Positions 1 through 8,083 of a stretch of DNA of 64,000 nucleotides are shown one piece after another; position 1 is the stretch's first letter; the number at the start of each line of letters is the position of its first letter. Under the pieces are notes generated by a model that worked only from the letters and a program-made list of their open reading frames with translations, did not search any database and was not told where the DNA came from. The DNA is from Rothia sp. (in: high G+C Gram-positive bacteria) (GTDB taxonomy: Bacteria; Actinomycetota; Actinomycetes; Actinomycetales; Micrococcaceae): contig JAUMWB010000001.1 of the NCBI GenBank assembly GCA_030529845.1, positions 372,001 to 436,000 on the forward strand, read 5' to 3'. The translations under genes were made by a program, and so were the position numbers.

Positions 1-1
1 A

Positions 2-154
2 AAGTGGGAAGACGGAAACGAGTACCCCCTCGTCGAAGTTGAAATCTCATCAGCTTCACACCCCTTCTACACCGGCAAGCAGCGCATCATGGACGCCGCA
101 GGTCGTGTTGAGCGCTTCAACGCTCGCTTCGCAAACTTCGGCAAGAAGGCCTAA
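2..154 (+). CDS. rpmE2: 50S ribosomal protein L31 type B, C-terminal part
   Basis: The gene is cut by the window edge, so only the last 50 residues are present. The frame reads [19 protein letters not shown], then HPFYTGKQ, and ends in [12 protein letters not shown] before TAA. This is the conserved C-terminus of type B L31, which replaces the zinc-binding type A L31 in the large ribosomal subunit, often under zinc limitation. Whether the missing N-terminus lacks the CxxC zinc ligands cannot be seen here. A strong intrinsic terminator follows 31 bases after the stop. Confidence 0.9.
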   Translation, partial: KWEDGNEYPLVEVEISSASHPFYTGKQRIMDAAGRVERFNARFANFGKKA

Positions 155-185
155 GTTTACAGCCAGCTATTACAGGCTTAATATC

Positions 186-228
186 ACACCCCGTGACCGT
201 GATTTACCACGCGTTACGGGGTGTTTTT
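186..228 (+). terminator. Rho-independent terminator after rpmE2
   Basis: The arm acaccccgt (186-194) pairs with acggggtgt (216-224), and the stem extends inward by three more pairs, one of them G-U. A run of five T (224-228) overlaps the end of the stem. It ends the rpmE2 transcript before the LCP gene. Confidence 0.8.
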
Positions 229-324
229 GTAGGTTCACTGCGTAGAATTGGGTTCGATTCACTCCGCGTATTGTTCCCCCTGGGAGAGCGGTACGCCCCT
301 TTTGAGACAAGTTAGGGAGGTACC

Positions 325-1491
325 GTGTCCGTCGCGGCTCACGAAGAACCTACAAAGAAGAAAAGCAAAAAAGCCCTCTGGATTAGCCTGCTGATCCTGC
401 TGCTCATCCCGGTTATTGCTGTGGGTGGTTACCTGTTCATGATTAATAAGGCTTGGAACGGGTCTGAAACTATTGAGAATGCCATGCCCAATGAGGACGG
501 CACCGTCACCACCCCCCATAATGACGAGCTACAGGCTATCGTCGATCAGGCGGTTAATGCTGATACTCAGATTGTGAACGAAGAGACCGGTGCTACTCTA
601 GCTGAGAACGTGACCGAGGGAGATGCAAACGGTGACGGTATCCTGGATGCTGTAGCAGGCGGCGCTGTGACTGACCGTCCGGTGAACACCGCATCCACCG
701 ATATTCTCTTGCTGGGTTCTGACCAGCGATCCGGTGCTGAGGCTCAGGTTGTCACCGGCGCACGAGCCGATACCATCATGGTGCTGCATATCCCCGAGGA
801 CGGCTCAGCAGCCTACCTGATTTCAGTTATGCGTGATACCTGGGTCAACATCCCCGGTTACGGCTCCCACAAGGTGAACGCTGGCCTGAACTACGGTGGC
901 GTTGACCTACAGGTCGCTACCATCGAGCAGCTCCTCGGTATCCAGATGGACCACGTGGCCGAAATCGACTTCCAGGGCTTCAAGGCTCTGGTTGATACTC
1001 TGGGCGGGGTGACGGTAGATGTTCCCTTCGCATTCAACGCTACTCCTGCAGGCTATTCTTTCGCTGCTGGCCCCCAGACGATGACCGGTGGTGAAGCACT
1101 CGTCTTTGTTCGCGAACGCTATGTATTTGCTGACGGCGACTACCAGCGCGTCCGTAACCAGCGTGCCTTCCTGCGTGGCGTCTACAACGAGCTGAAGGCA
1201 GACGGCGCTCTGTCGTCAGCAAGCAAACTGCTCCAGGTGATTGAATCGGTTTCCCCCTACATGAGCGTTGACTCGGGTCTATCACCCTCAGCTATCGTTG
1301 GTATCGCCCAGCCGGTGCTCTCTAACGGCAACACCCAGCTGGTTTCTATGACTCTTCCTAACGCCGGTACCGGCTGGTCCTGGGACGGGCAGTCCATCGT
1401 AGTGCTCGATGCTGCTGCAACCAGCGCCCTATCCTATGCTCTGCAGACCGATACCATGCCCAACTACATTGCCACCTACGGCTCAGACTAA
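325..1491 (+). CDS. LCP (LytR-CpsA-Psr) family cell-wall ligase
   Basis: A 388-residue membrane-anchored protein. After a lysine-rich cytoplasmic start (residues 11-16) there is one membrane segment at about 18-40, then an extracellular linker and an LCP domain from about 123. The domain shows the family's ADTIMVLHI strand, the VMRDTWVNIPG motif with an Arg-Asp pair at 170-171, and the QRVRNQRAF basic motif near 274-282. Known members transfer polyprenyl-diphosphate-linked glycopolymers to peptidoglycan. The GTG start is chosen because gggagg lies 4 bases upstream. The linker has a DxNxDGxxD calcium-loop-like motif at residues 100-108. There is no C-terminal LytR_C domain, unlike the second LCP protein near 52 kb. 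Confidence 0.9.
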   Translation: MSVAAHEEPTKKKSKKALWISLLILLLIPVIAVGGYLFMINKAWNGSETIENAMPNEDGTVTTPHNDELQAIVDQAVNADTQIVNEETGATLAENVTEGDANGDGILDAVAGGAVTDRPVNTASTDILLLGSDQRSGAEAQVVTGARADTIMVLHIPEDGSAAYLISVMRDTWVNIPGYGSHKVNAGLNYGGVDLQVATIEQLLGIQMDHVAEIDFQGFKALVDTLGGVTVDVPFAFNATPAGYSFAAGPQTMTGGEALVFVRERYVFADGDYQRVRNQRAFLRGVYNELKADGALSSASKLLQVIESVSPYMSVDSGLSPSAIVGIAQPVLSNGNTQLVSMTLPNAGTGWSWDGQSIVVLDAAATSALSYALQTDTMPNYIATYGSD

Positions 1492-1528
1492 CCAAAGCTA
1501 GCCCCTCCTCAGTAGAGGGCACAATATA

Positions 1529-1560
1529 AGGGGAGCCCCACCGCTTGGTGGGGCTCCCCT
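1529..1560. terminator. Bidirectional terminator between convergent genes
   Basis: A perfect 14-bp stem (1529-1542 with 1547-1560) around the 4-base loop gctt separates the LCP gene from the leftward HIRAN-like gene. The T-tract is weak on both sides. Confidence 0.7.
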
Positions 1561-1613
1561 CCTAGTAGTATACAGTATCAAGAACAGGTAAGGTTCTTCT
1601 CCATGCGGGGCGC

Positions 1614-2786
1614 CTAGTGTTCAAGTGGATCTGCCGAGACTTCTTCTTCGGTATAGCTGTTATCGCGGCCCACGAAGAGAGCAAGGAAAGCAAGAGAGGC
1701 ACCCAAGACAATGCCGAGCACACCCAGCAGAGGCTTGAAGAAGACCAAAACTAGGCCAGCAACAAGGATAAGACCACCCACTAAGCCTAGAAGCACAGAG
1801 ATACGTTGCAGGCCCAACGAAGAAGAAGCAACTGGGTTCGGTACAGCTTCAGAACCATGTGCTTCTGCGGTTGTGCCCTCACTTGCAGCCGGACGGCTGG
1901 GCATCAGGGAGCGCTTTTTCTTGGGCGCGCTGCTGCGGGTAGCCTCACCCTCTGTCGCCACGTAAGCAGGCGGTACTTCATACGCTGGAGCCGAAGGCAA
2001 GAGCTCAGGGAGGTATTTGGGCAGCTCCTGGAACCACTGCGCAGGAATCTCAGAGGGGCGGACGGCCTGCACCGTCAGCGACAGCTCAAAAGAGTTACCG
2101 CGGATAGTACCCCAAGCGCTAGTGAGCTTATCGTGCTCATAGGCATAGCGAATGACGGGAGCCAGCTGCTCCGAAATCTGGGTCGATAGACGCCCCACCA
2201 CCTTACGGTCGTGCAAAACATCAACTGAATCAACCACACGACCATCGGCCAGCTTCATCTGGTTATTCTCCAGAGAAAGAATCACTCGCCCCTCACCCGA
2301 AGGAGGCAAGATGGAGTGCAGATACTCCGAATGGTCTTTCTCATCGAGCACCTTCATCGAAGGCCCCTGGGGAAGCAGGGTTGCCTGAGTGGGAGCATTA
2401 TTGAGCGGGAAGAGAGAACCTGGAGCACTAAGAGAGAGCTGGCCGCTGCTTTCAATGTGGGTCTCACCGGTCACTCCGCGCAGAACAGCAGAAAGCTGCA
2501 TACGGGTCACAGCGTCATAGCCTGAGGCAACAACACGGGTAATCGGCCCCCAATAAGCCGCTGAATCCTCAGCAGACAGACGACCCAACTTGAGCTCCTC
2601 AGCATATACAGCAATAGTCTGAGGCTGATATGGGTTATCGGGCTCTGGCACAAGGCGCACCTCACCGTTCCAAACCCGTTCACGGTCAATCAAGAGTTCT
2701 TCAAAAATCTGAAGAATTTCTGCATCGTAATAGTCATCGGTCATGACCTGCACGGTGCCGCGATCGCCCAGTACGTAGTCGGTCAC
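1614..2786 (-). CDS. HIRAN-like domain protein with C-terminal membrane segments
   Basis: A 390-residue protein without an assigned function. Residues 40-80 (VPEPDNPYQPQTIAVYAEE, then LGRLSAEDSAAYW) match the HIRAN pattern of Asn-Pro-Tyr, a variable strand, then Val/Leu-Gly-x-Leu-Ser. A weaker second copy follows at about 165-235 (LADGRVVDSVDVL, VVGRLSTQISEQL). A proline- and serine-rich linker leads to two membrane segments at about 325-370 and an acidic tail. HIRAN domains are usually found with DNA-repair proteins, but nothing here fixes a role. The GTG start has aaggag 6 bases upstream. It sits alone between LCP and pepN, with terminators on both sides. Confidence 0.7.
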   Translation of the reverse strand: MTDYVLGDRGTVQVMTDDYYDAEILQIFEELLIDRERVWNGEVRLVPEPDNPYQPQTIAVYAEELKLGRLSAEDSAAYWGPITRVVASGYDAVTRMQLSAVLRGVTGETHIESSGQLSLSAPGSLFPLNNAPTQATLLPQGPSMKVLDEKDHSEYLHSILPPSGEGRVILSLENNQMKLADGRVVDSVDVLHDRKVVGRLSTQISEQLAPVIRYAYEHDKLTSAWGTIRGNSFELSLTVQAVRPSEIPAQWFQELPKYLPELLPSAPAYEVPPAYVATEGEATRSSAPKKKRSLMPSRPAASEGTTAEAHGSEAVPNPVASSSLGLQRISVLLGLVGGLILVAGLVLVFFKPLLGVLGIVLGASLAFLALFVGRDNSYTEEEVSADPLEH

Positions 2787-2830
2787 AGTAGGCTCCTTAT
2801 CCCAAAAAGTTACTCCCTATAGCTTCTCAC

Positions 2831-2877
2831 GAAAAAGCCGGTTTTGGTTCGCAATGCTGCGCCCCAAAACCGGCTTT
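2831..2877 (-). terminator. Terminator of pepN
   Basis: A 14-bp perfect stem (2834-2847 with 2864-2877) lies just past the pepN stop. Read leftward, the stem ends in a run of T, as expected for an intrinsic terminator of the minus-strand gene. Confidence 0.75.
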
Positions 2878-2901
2878 CTGCGTAGATTCCCAGGTAAAGA
2901 C

Positions 2902-5562
2902 CTAGTTACCCGCCACCTCATCAGCAACGGCTGTGCTGAACTCCTGAGCCCTCAGTATACGGGTAGCATCATCGAGCAGCTCCCGCACCAAACGAACCAG
3001 GGCGGTGGGCGCATCCGCATACTCCGCCAACCAACGCTCAGTGGCGCGGACGACCGGGTGAGTCACCGCGTTACCCTCAGCTAGCTCTACCGCCGGGTAA
3101 AGACCACGAATCACACGAGTCGCCATACCGCCGGTACGGGCAGCCCAGGTGGGAGCAAGAAGCTCAAAGAAAGCATCCCGATAACCAACACGCAGTTCTT
3201 CCGGCCCATGCTGGAAACCAGCAGCGGTCGCCGACAGCAACTCATTAGAAAGGCCCATATCTTCAGTCACCAGGTTCCAGGCGGCCTGCTTGGCAGCCGC
3301 CACCGGCAGAGCAGCGGTCGCAAAAGCATAGCCACGCTCAGCCGTAGCAGAAGGACGGAAAGACCGCGCCTCCTCCAGCACCTGCTGGGTCACCGCATCC
3401 TGAACCGCAAGCGCCCCCAAAGCCTTCCAACCCAGCGTCTGGTTATAAGCCATCCCCGGTGCATCAGTAATAAAGCCCTCAACCTGAGCGCTCGCGCCCC
3501 GAGCTACATCCTGAGCAAACTCAAGACCCAACTGCGAATGCGCCGACACAGACAGCAAGGCCCGCACCAGAATCAACTGCTCATCACTACCCTCCGCAGC
3601 ACCAGCAAGAGCCTCAGACAGTGCAGCATACAGGGCATCCCACAGCTCACCGCGAGCACCCTCCGGGGTATACAAAGAAATCGCAGCCTGCGCCTGATCC
3701 ACAATATTCGACAACAGGGTAGCGGACGGCTCAGCCGCCGCAGCCTGCCCCACAGCCAACACAAACCGGCGGCTAGCAAGCTTCCCATCACGCACCATAT
3801 TCCACAAGCTACCCCACAGCAACCCGCGCGACAGGGCATCCTCCACCGACGACACCTGACTCAAAGCCAACTCAAGCCCATCAGCCTCAGCCAGGGCAAC
3901 CTTGGCATAGGTCAAATCCTCAGCATTGAGCAAAACCAAATCAGCAGCAGCCACAAGAGCCTGCTCCTGCCCCGTCAACTCAACCAGCACCTCATTCTGA
4001 CCCACAGGAAGATCAGCAGACACCACACCCGTAGGCACCAGGCGCCCGCCCTCAGACGCGAACAAGGCAATCTTCAACAGGTGCGGACGCCCCAGCTCAA
4101 GCGGCACACCCTCAGGCAACACCTGACGCACCACCAGCCTCACAGAACCATCCGCAGCAAAAACCCGCTCACACGACAGCTCAGACAAACCACTGGTCTG
4201 CAACCAAGCCTCAGCCCAAGTGCGCACATCCCGATCAGAAACCTCATCAAGCACACCCAAGAAATCATCCAGAGTCGTATTACCCCACTCAAACCGCTTA
4301 AAGTACACCCTGGCAGCCTCAATAAACTGCTCAAACCCAACATAAGCAACCAGCTGCTTCAGGGCGCTCGCCCCCTTGGCGTAGGTGATGCCGTCAAAGT
4401 TCTGGCGGGCGGCTTCAAGGTGGGGAATATCAGCGACAATGGGGTGGGTGGTCGGTAGCTGGTCCTGGCGGTAGGCCCAGGCCTTACGGGAATTAGCGAA
4501 GGTGACCCAGGCGTCCTTATAGCCGTTGGCCTCAGCAGCACCCAGATGCCCCATAAAGTCGGCGAAGGACTCCTTGAGCCACAGGTCGTTCCACCATTTC
4601 ATGGTGACCAGGTCACCAAACCACATGTGGCTCATCTCGTGGCAGATGACATTGGCCCGGCCCTCAAGCTGGGACTCGTCGGCTCCAGAGACAAAAATAT
4701 AGCCCTCGGTGAAGGTCACCAGGCCCGGGTTTTCCATGGCTCCCAGGTTGTACTCGGGCACAAAGGCCTGCTCGTATTTGGGGTAGGGGTAGGCGTAGTC
4801 GAAGAGGTCTTGGAAGAAATCCAGACCCTGTTTGGTTACGGTAAAAATGTTCTGGTAGTCAAAGTGCTCTTTGAGGGACTGGCGGCAGTAGGCAACCAGG
4901 GGGATAGGCCCGGAATTAACAGCGGACGCGGGGGTGTAGGTGTCGAAAGCAGTAAAGTACTCGCCGGCCACAATGGCGGTGATGTAGGTGGAGATACGGG
5001 CAGTGGGTTTGAAGACACGCTTGGAGATAGATGAGTCTGAGGGGTCATCGATTTCCCGATCTAGTTCACCGTTGGAACTCACTACCCAGCTCTTGGGGGC
5101 CGTGATGCGGAAATTGAAGACAGCTTTTAGGTCGGGCTGTTCAAAATTAGGGAAAACTCGGCGGCAATCGGCGGGCTCGTACTGGGTGTAGAGGTAAATT
5201 TTGCCGTCGGCGGGGTCAATGTAGCGGTGCAGACCTTCGCCTGAGCGGCTAAAGTACGACCGCCCCTTGATGGTGAGGGTGTTCTGCTGCTGGAGGTTGG
5301 GCAGGACGATGCGGGAGCCCTCCACGACCTCATCAACCGGAAGGGAAACACCGTTGAGTTTTACGGACTCCACCGACTGGTGAATGTAGTCAATAAAGGT
5401 GCTTGCCCCGTCGGTTGCCGAGAAGCGGACGGTAGTAGCTACCGGGTAGGTTTCGAAGTCAGAGGTGGCATGGGTGAGATCAACATGCACATCGTAGGTA
5501 TCAACGCTGATAGTACGGGCGCGCAGAGCGGCCTCTTCTTGGGTCAAATTTTCGTTATTCAC
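2902..5562 (-). CDS. pepN: Aminopeptidase N (M1 family zinc metallopeptidase)
   Basis: An 886-residue cytosolic enzyme that removes N-terminal residues from peptides. The GAMEN substrate motif is at 274-278. The zinc site is HEMSH (308-312) with the third ligand Glu331 in WLKESFADF. Length and the helical C-terminal half match actinobacterial PepN. The start is the GTG at 5562: it has no Shine-Dalgarno sequence, but TACTAT lies 6 bases upstream, which fits leaderless transcription. Codon choice changes sharply at about 4370: the N-terminal half favours C-ending codons and GAC/GAA, while the C-terminal half uses mostly G- or T-ending codons such as GAT, GAG, GGT and TCT. The reading frame is intact across the switch. 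Confidence 0.95.
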   Translation of the reverse strand: MNNENLTQEEAALRARTISVDTYDVHVDLTHATSDFETYPVATTVRFSATDGASTFIDYIHQSVESVKLNGVSLPVDEVVEGSRIVLPNLQQQNTLTIKGRSYFSRSGEGLHRYIDPADGKIYLYTQYEPADCRRVFPNFEQPDLKAVFNFRITAPKSWVVSSNGELDREIDDPSDSSISKRVFKPTARISTYITAIVAGEYFTAFDTYTPASAVNSGPIPLVAYCRQSLKEHFDYQNIFTVTKQGLDFFQDLFDYAYPYPKYEQAFVPEYNLGAMENPGLVTFTEGYIFVSGADESQLEGRANVICHEMSHMWFGDLVTMKWWNDLWLKESFADFMGHLGAAEANGYKDAWVTFANSRKAWAYRQDQLPTTHPIVADIPHLEAARQNFDGITYAKGASALKQLVAYVGFEQFIEAARVYFKRFEWGNTTLDDFLGVLDEVSDRDVRTWAEAWLQTSGLSELSCERVFAADGSVRLVVRQVLPEGVPLELGRPHLLKIALFASEGGRLVPTGVVSADLPVGQNEVLVELTGQEQALVAAADLVLLNAEDLTYAKVALAEADGLELALSQVSSVEDALSRGLLWGSLWNMVRDGKLASRRFVLAVGQAAAAEPSATLLSNIVDQAQAAISLYTPEGARGELWDALYAALSEALAGAAEGSDEQLILVRALLSVSAHSQLGLEFAQDVARGASAQVEGFITDAPGMAYNQTLGWKALGALAVQDAVTQQVLEEARSFRPSATAERGYAFATAALPVAAAKQAAWNLVTEDMGLSNELLSATAAGFQHGPEELRVGYRDAFFELLAPTWAARTGGMATRVIRGLYPAVELAEGNAVTHPVVRATERWLAEYADAPTALVRLVRELLDDATRILRAQEFSTAVADEVAGN

Positions 5563-5634
5563 ATCACTATAGTAAGCCCCTGTATGTACAAGGTCGAGCC
5601 GGGAGGTGCTGGTGGGGTGGTAGCACTACGCGGT

Positions 5635-5663
5635 TTGCGCACGCGCTAAACCTTGTGTATAGT
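5635..5663 (+). promoter_or_regulatory. Promoter of tRNA-Leu copy 1
   Basis: The -35 ttgcgc (5635-5640) and -10 tatagt (5658-5663) are separated by 17 bases. The tRNA begins 49 bases after the -10. Confidence 0.65.
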
Positions 5664-5711
5664 TATTACTCGTTGCCAGCACGGCTTCGGAAGAAGCCTG
5701 CAAGACACCTT

Positions 5712-5797
5712 GCGCGGGTGGCGGAATAGGCAGACGCGCTAGCTTGAGGTGCTAGTCCTCGTATTAGAGGGTGGGGGTTCAAGTCCCCCCTCGCGCA
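5712..5797 (+). tRNA. tRNA-Leu (GAG), copy 1
   Basis: An 86-base class II tRNA. The 7-bp acceptor stem pairs 5712-5718 with 5790-5796, including one G-U pair. The anticodon arm is ctagc-TTGAGGT-gctag, with anticodon GAG at 5746-5748. A long variable arm follows, then the T arm with loop TTCAAGT. CCA is not encoded. It reads CUC and CUU. Confidence 0.95.
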
Positions 5798-5822
5798 CAA
5801 GAAAACCCCTTGTGGGAAATAG

Positions 5823-5857
5823 AAAAACCGGTTCCTGTTGACAGGGGCCGGTTTTTT
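5823..5857 (+). terminator. Terminator of tRNA-Leu copy 1
   Basis: The arm aaaaaccgg (5823-5831) pairs with ccggttttt (5848-5856), with an inner cctg/cagg pairing, and ends in a T run. Confidence 0.8.
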
Positions 5858-5979
5858 GTTGACTTAGGTTCTTTGATTGAGCTCATCAGGCTGGGGTGGC
5901 TGGCTGCTGGTGGGCAGGGGGGTGTTGAGCTTGAGTTCGCTATGTGATGGAGCTTATGCTCGCCTGGGGCTCTTCTGGT

Positions 5980-6008
5980 TTGCTTGTGCCAGAAGCTGCC
6001 GGTATAGT
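5980..6008 (+). promoter_or_regulatory. Promoter of tRNA-Leu copy 2
   Basis: The -10 tatagt (6003-6008) belongs to the repeat, but the -35 ttgctt (5980-5985) lies outside it in unrelated sequence, still at a 17-base spacing. Copy 2 therefore probably remains transcribed. Confidence 0.6.
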
Positions 6009-6056
6009 TATTACTCGTTGCCAGCACGGTTTCGGAAGAAGCCTGCAAGACACCTT

Positions 6057-6142
6057 GCGCGGGTGGCGGAATAGGCAGACGCGCTAGCTTGAGGTGCTAG
6101 TCCTCGTATTAGAGGGTGGGGGTTCAAGTCCCCCCTCGCGCA
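6057..6142 (+). tRNA. tRNA-Leu (GAG), copy 2
   Basis: The sequence is identical to copy 1 throughout the tRNA; the anticodon GAG is at 6091-6093. CCA is not encoded. Confidence 0.95.
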
Positions 6143-6167
6143 CAAGAAAACCCCTTGTGGGAAATAG

Positions 6168-6202
6168 AAAAACCGGTTCCTGTTGACAGGGGCCGGTTTT
6201 TT
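6168..6202 (+). terminator. Terminator of tRNA-Leu copy 2
   Basis: The same hairpin and T run as at 5823-5857. Confidence 0.8.
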
Positions 6203-6384
6203 CTTATCAAATTTTCTCATCTGACTTTAGGTCGTTGGCCTCTTTGGTTTCATGGACCATCAATTTTACTTATCAGTTAAACTGATTATTTTCGGCTGGC
6301 GCCTTTAAAAAATTTTTGAATCGGTTGCAGCTCCCTGCCTTGAGGCCAGTCTCACTAGCCTCAGACCGGAGATAAACTAGGTCT

Positions 6385-7890
6385 ATGCAGCCTACTGAAC
6401 CCCGCGCGTCCGCCCCGGTCCTTGACCATACCTACAGTGAGGGCTTCTCGGGACTTGCCCAACATGCCAAGCCAGATATCCCGCAGGGAACCCGCCTGGC
6501 CTGGCTCAACGAGAGTCTCGCCCAAGAGCTGGGGCTAGATCTTGCCTGGCTTCGCAGCGAAGAGGGGATAGCCTGGATGACCGGCAGGGGAGGGGCACCC
6601 ACCTATGCCCTGGCCTATTCGGGGTATCAGTTCGGTCAGCTTTCGCCTGTGCTCGGGGATGGGCGCGCCCACCTTATCGGCGAACTTGTCCTTCCCCTGC
6701 GAGGAGTAAGCGATAGAAATACCCGTGTTGATCTGCATCTTAAAGGCAGCGGGCGGACACCCTTCTCCCGCCCCGGTTCGGACGGCAAGGCCCCGCTGTC
6801 GGCGGCTTGGCGAGAGGCTGTCATTGGTGAGTCCCTCCATGCCTTGGGGGTTCCCACCAGCCGAGCCCTGGCTGTCTTTGAAACCGGTGAAAGGGTGCAA
6901 CGGCGGGCTCCTGAACCGGAGCCGGCTGGCCTGGTTCTGCGCGTTGCCTCTAGTCATCTGAGAGTTGGGACTTTTCAGTTTGCTCAGTACCACTGTGAAC
7001 CTGATGTTAGGGCACAATTGGTTGACTATGCCCTTGCCCGGCACTATCCGAATCTTGTCGAAGCCGAGACTAGTGGCGAGCGGGCTTTGAGTCTCTTGCG
7101 GGCCGTGGCGCAAAGCCAGGCTCGTCTGATGGCCAGCTGGCAGGCCCTGGGGTTTGTGCACGGGGTGCTCAATACCGATAATGTGGCTCTTTCAGGCGAA
7201 GCTATTGACTTTGGCCCCTGCGCTTTCATTGATGCTTTTGAGAGGGATAAGGTTTTTAGCTCCATTGACCGCCAGGGCCGCTATGCCTATAACCACCAGC
7301 CCGGTATTACCGCCTGGAACCTTTCCCGCTTTGCCGAAACCCTGCTCGATAACATCGACCCTGAAGAACCGAACCGGGCAATCCACCTAGCCACCGGGGT
7401 GATTTCGGAATTCGAGGATGAAGTGGTGAACCTGCAGATCGAGGCTTTTGCGGCCAAGCTGGGGCTAGAGTTGCAAGGGGCGGGTGAGGACGTCCGTGCC
7501 CGGGTGGCGAGGTTCGGGCAAATGACCCTGGGGCTACTGGAGCGCCACTTGCTGGACTTTACGGGTTTCTTTAGGTCGCTGACTGAAGGGTCTTGCCTGT
7601 TGCCGGCGGGGGAGCGGCAGGCTTGGCTGGCTCAATGGGAAGAACTGAAAAGTGCTGCGGATGTTAGCCCTGAGCGGGCTAAAGAGCTCATGCTGGCGCA
7701 TAATCCGGTTTATATCCCCAGAAATCTAGCCCTTGATGCTGCCCTGCGGCAGGTGGAGCGCGGGAACCAGCAACCTATCGAAGAACTATTGACTGCGGTG
7801 AGTAAGCCCTTCGAACGCCGTGATGGACTTGACTACCTTGAAGCCGCTCCCGCTGAATCCCGTTTTTTCACCAGCTTCTGCGGAACGTAG
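6385..7890 (+). CDS. selO: Protein adenylyltransferase SelO (YdiU family)
   Basis: A 501-residue pseudokinase-fold enzyme. Characterised members move AMP from ATP to Ser, Thr or Tyr side chains and have been linked to redox stress. Family motifs are GDGRA at 91-95, the nucleotide-binding KGSGRTPFSR at 120-129, HGVLNTDN at 259-266 and IDFGP near 274. The protein ends FCGT, so Cys499 is the antepenultimate residue, where the selenocysteine of animal SelO sits. No Shine-Dalgarno is well placed; TAAACT lies 6 bases before the ATG, so the mRNA is probably leaderless. It stands alone, closed by a 21-bp-stem terminator. Confidence 0.92.
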   Translation: MQPTEPRASAPVLDHTYSEGFSGLAQHAKPDIPQGTRLAWLNESLAQELGLDLAWLRSEEGIAWMTGRGGAPTYALAYSGYQFGQLSPVLGDGRAHLIGELVLPLRGVSDRNTRVDLHLKGSGRTPFSRPGSDGKAPLSAAWREAVIGESLHALGVPTSRALAVFETGERVQRRAPEPEPAGLVLRVASSHLRVGTFQFAQYHCEPDVRAQLVDYALARHYPNLVEAETSGERALSLLRAVAQSQARLMASWQALGFVHGVLNTDNVALSGEAIDFGPCAFIDAFERDKVFSSIDRQGRYAYNHQPGITAWNLSRFAETLLDNIDPEEPNRAIHLATGVISEFEDEVVNLQIEAFAAKLGLELQGAGEDVRARVARFGQMTLGLLERHLLDFTGFFRSLTEGSCLLPAGERQAWLAQWEELKSAADVSPERAKELMLAHNPVYIPRNLALDAALRQVERGNQQPIEELLTAVSKPFERRDGLDYLEAAPAESRFFTSFCGT

Positions 7891-7985
7891 CACGGTGGTC
7901 ACCAGCGATTTATAGCGAATCTCTTGATGGTATGGGCTAGTCGGAGCATCCCGTTCGGCAAATCCCGCATAGGTAGAAGGTAGAT

Positions 7986-8033
7986 AAGGGCCGGTGCCTG
8001 CCACCATTACTTTGGTGGCAGGCACCGGCCCTT
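7986..8033. terminator. Bidirectional terminator, 21-bp stem
   Basis: A perfect 21-bp stem (7986-8006 with 8013-8033) and 6-base loop lie between convergent selO and the decayed transporter. The core is gccggtgcctgccacc and its complement. Confidence 0.85.
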
Positions 8034-8083
8034 TGTTCTGGTGGCTACCAGGCAGAAGCTAGTATTGACCAGCTTGCCGATTC

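Larger units (their letters stand above)
5657..5857 (+). repeat. Direct repeat, copy 1 (promoter -10, tRNA-Leu, terminator)
   Basis: This 201-base segment recurs at 6002-6202, offset by exactly 345 bases. The only mismatch I find is C5685 versus T6030. It spans the -10 box, leader, tRNA and terminator. The 144 bases between the copies are unique. Confidence 0.95.
6002..6202 (+). repeat. Direct repeat, copy 2 (promoter -10, tRNA-Leu, terminator)
   Basis: Second copy of the 201-base segment at 5657-5857, with one difference at base 6030. Beyond 6202 the sequences diverge at once. Confidence 0.95.

Noticed and set aside
39..245. 68-codon frame at the left edge
   Set aside because: It overlaps the conserved rpmE2 end in another frame and runs through the terminator.
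3208..4458. 416-codon open frame on the + strand inside pepN
   Set aside because: It is antisense to the conserved pepN frame, has low-complexity His/Arg/Gln/Ser composition, and results from the G/T-rich third positions of pepN in this part.
6535..7161. 208-codon minus-strand frame inside selO
   Set aside because: Antisense to an intact, motif-rich gene, with no ribosome site and no recognisable domain.
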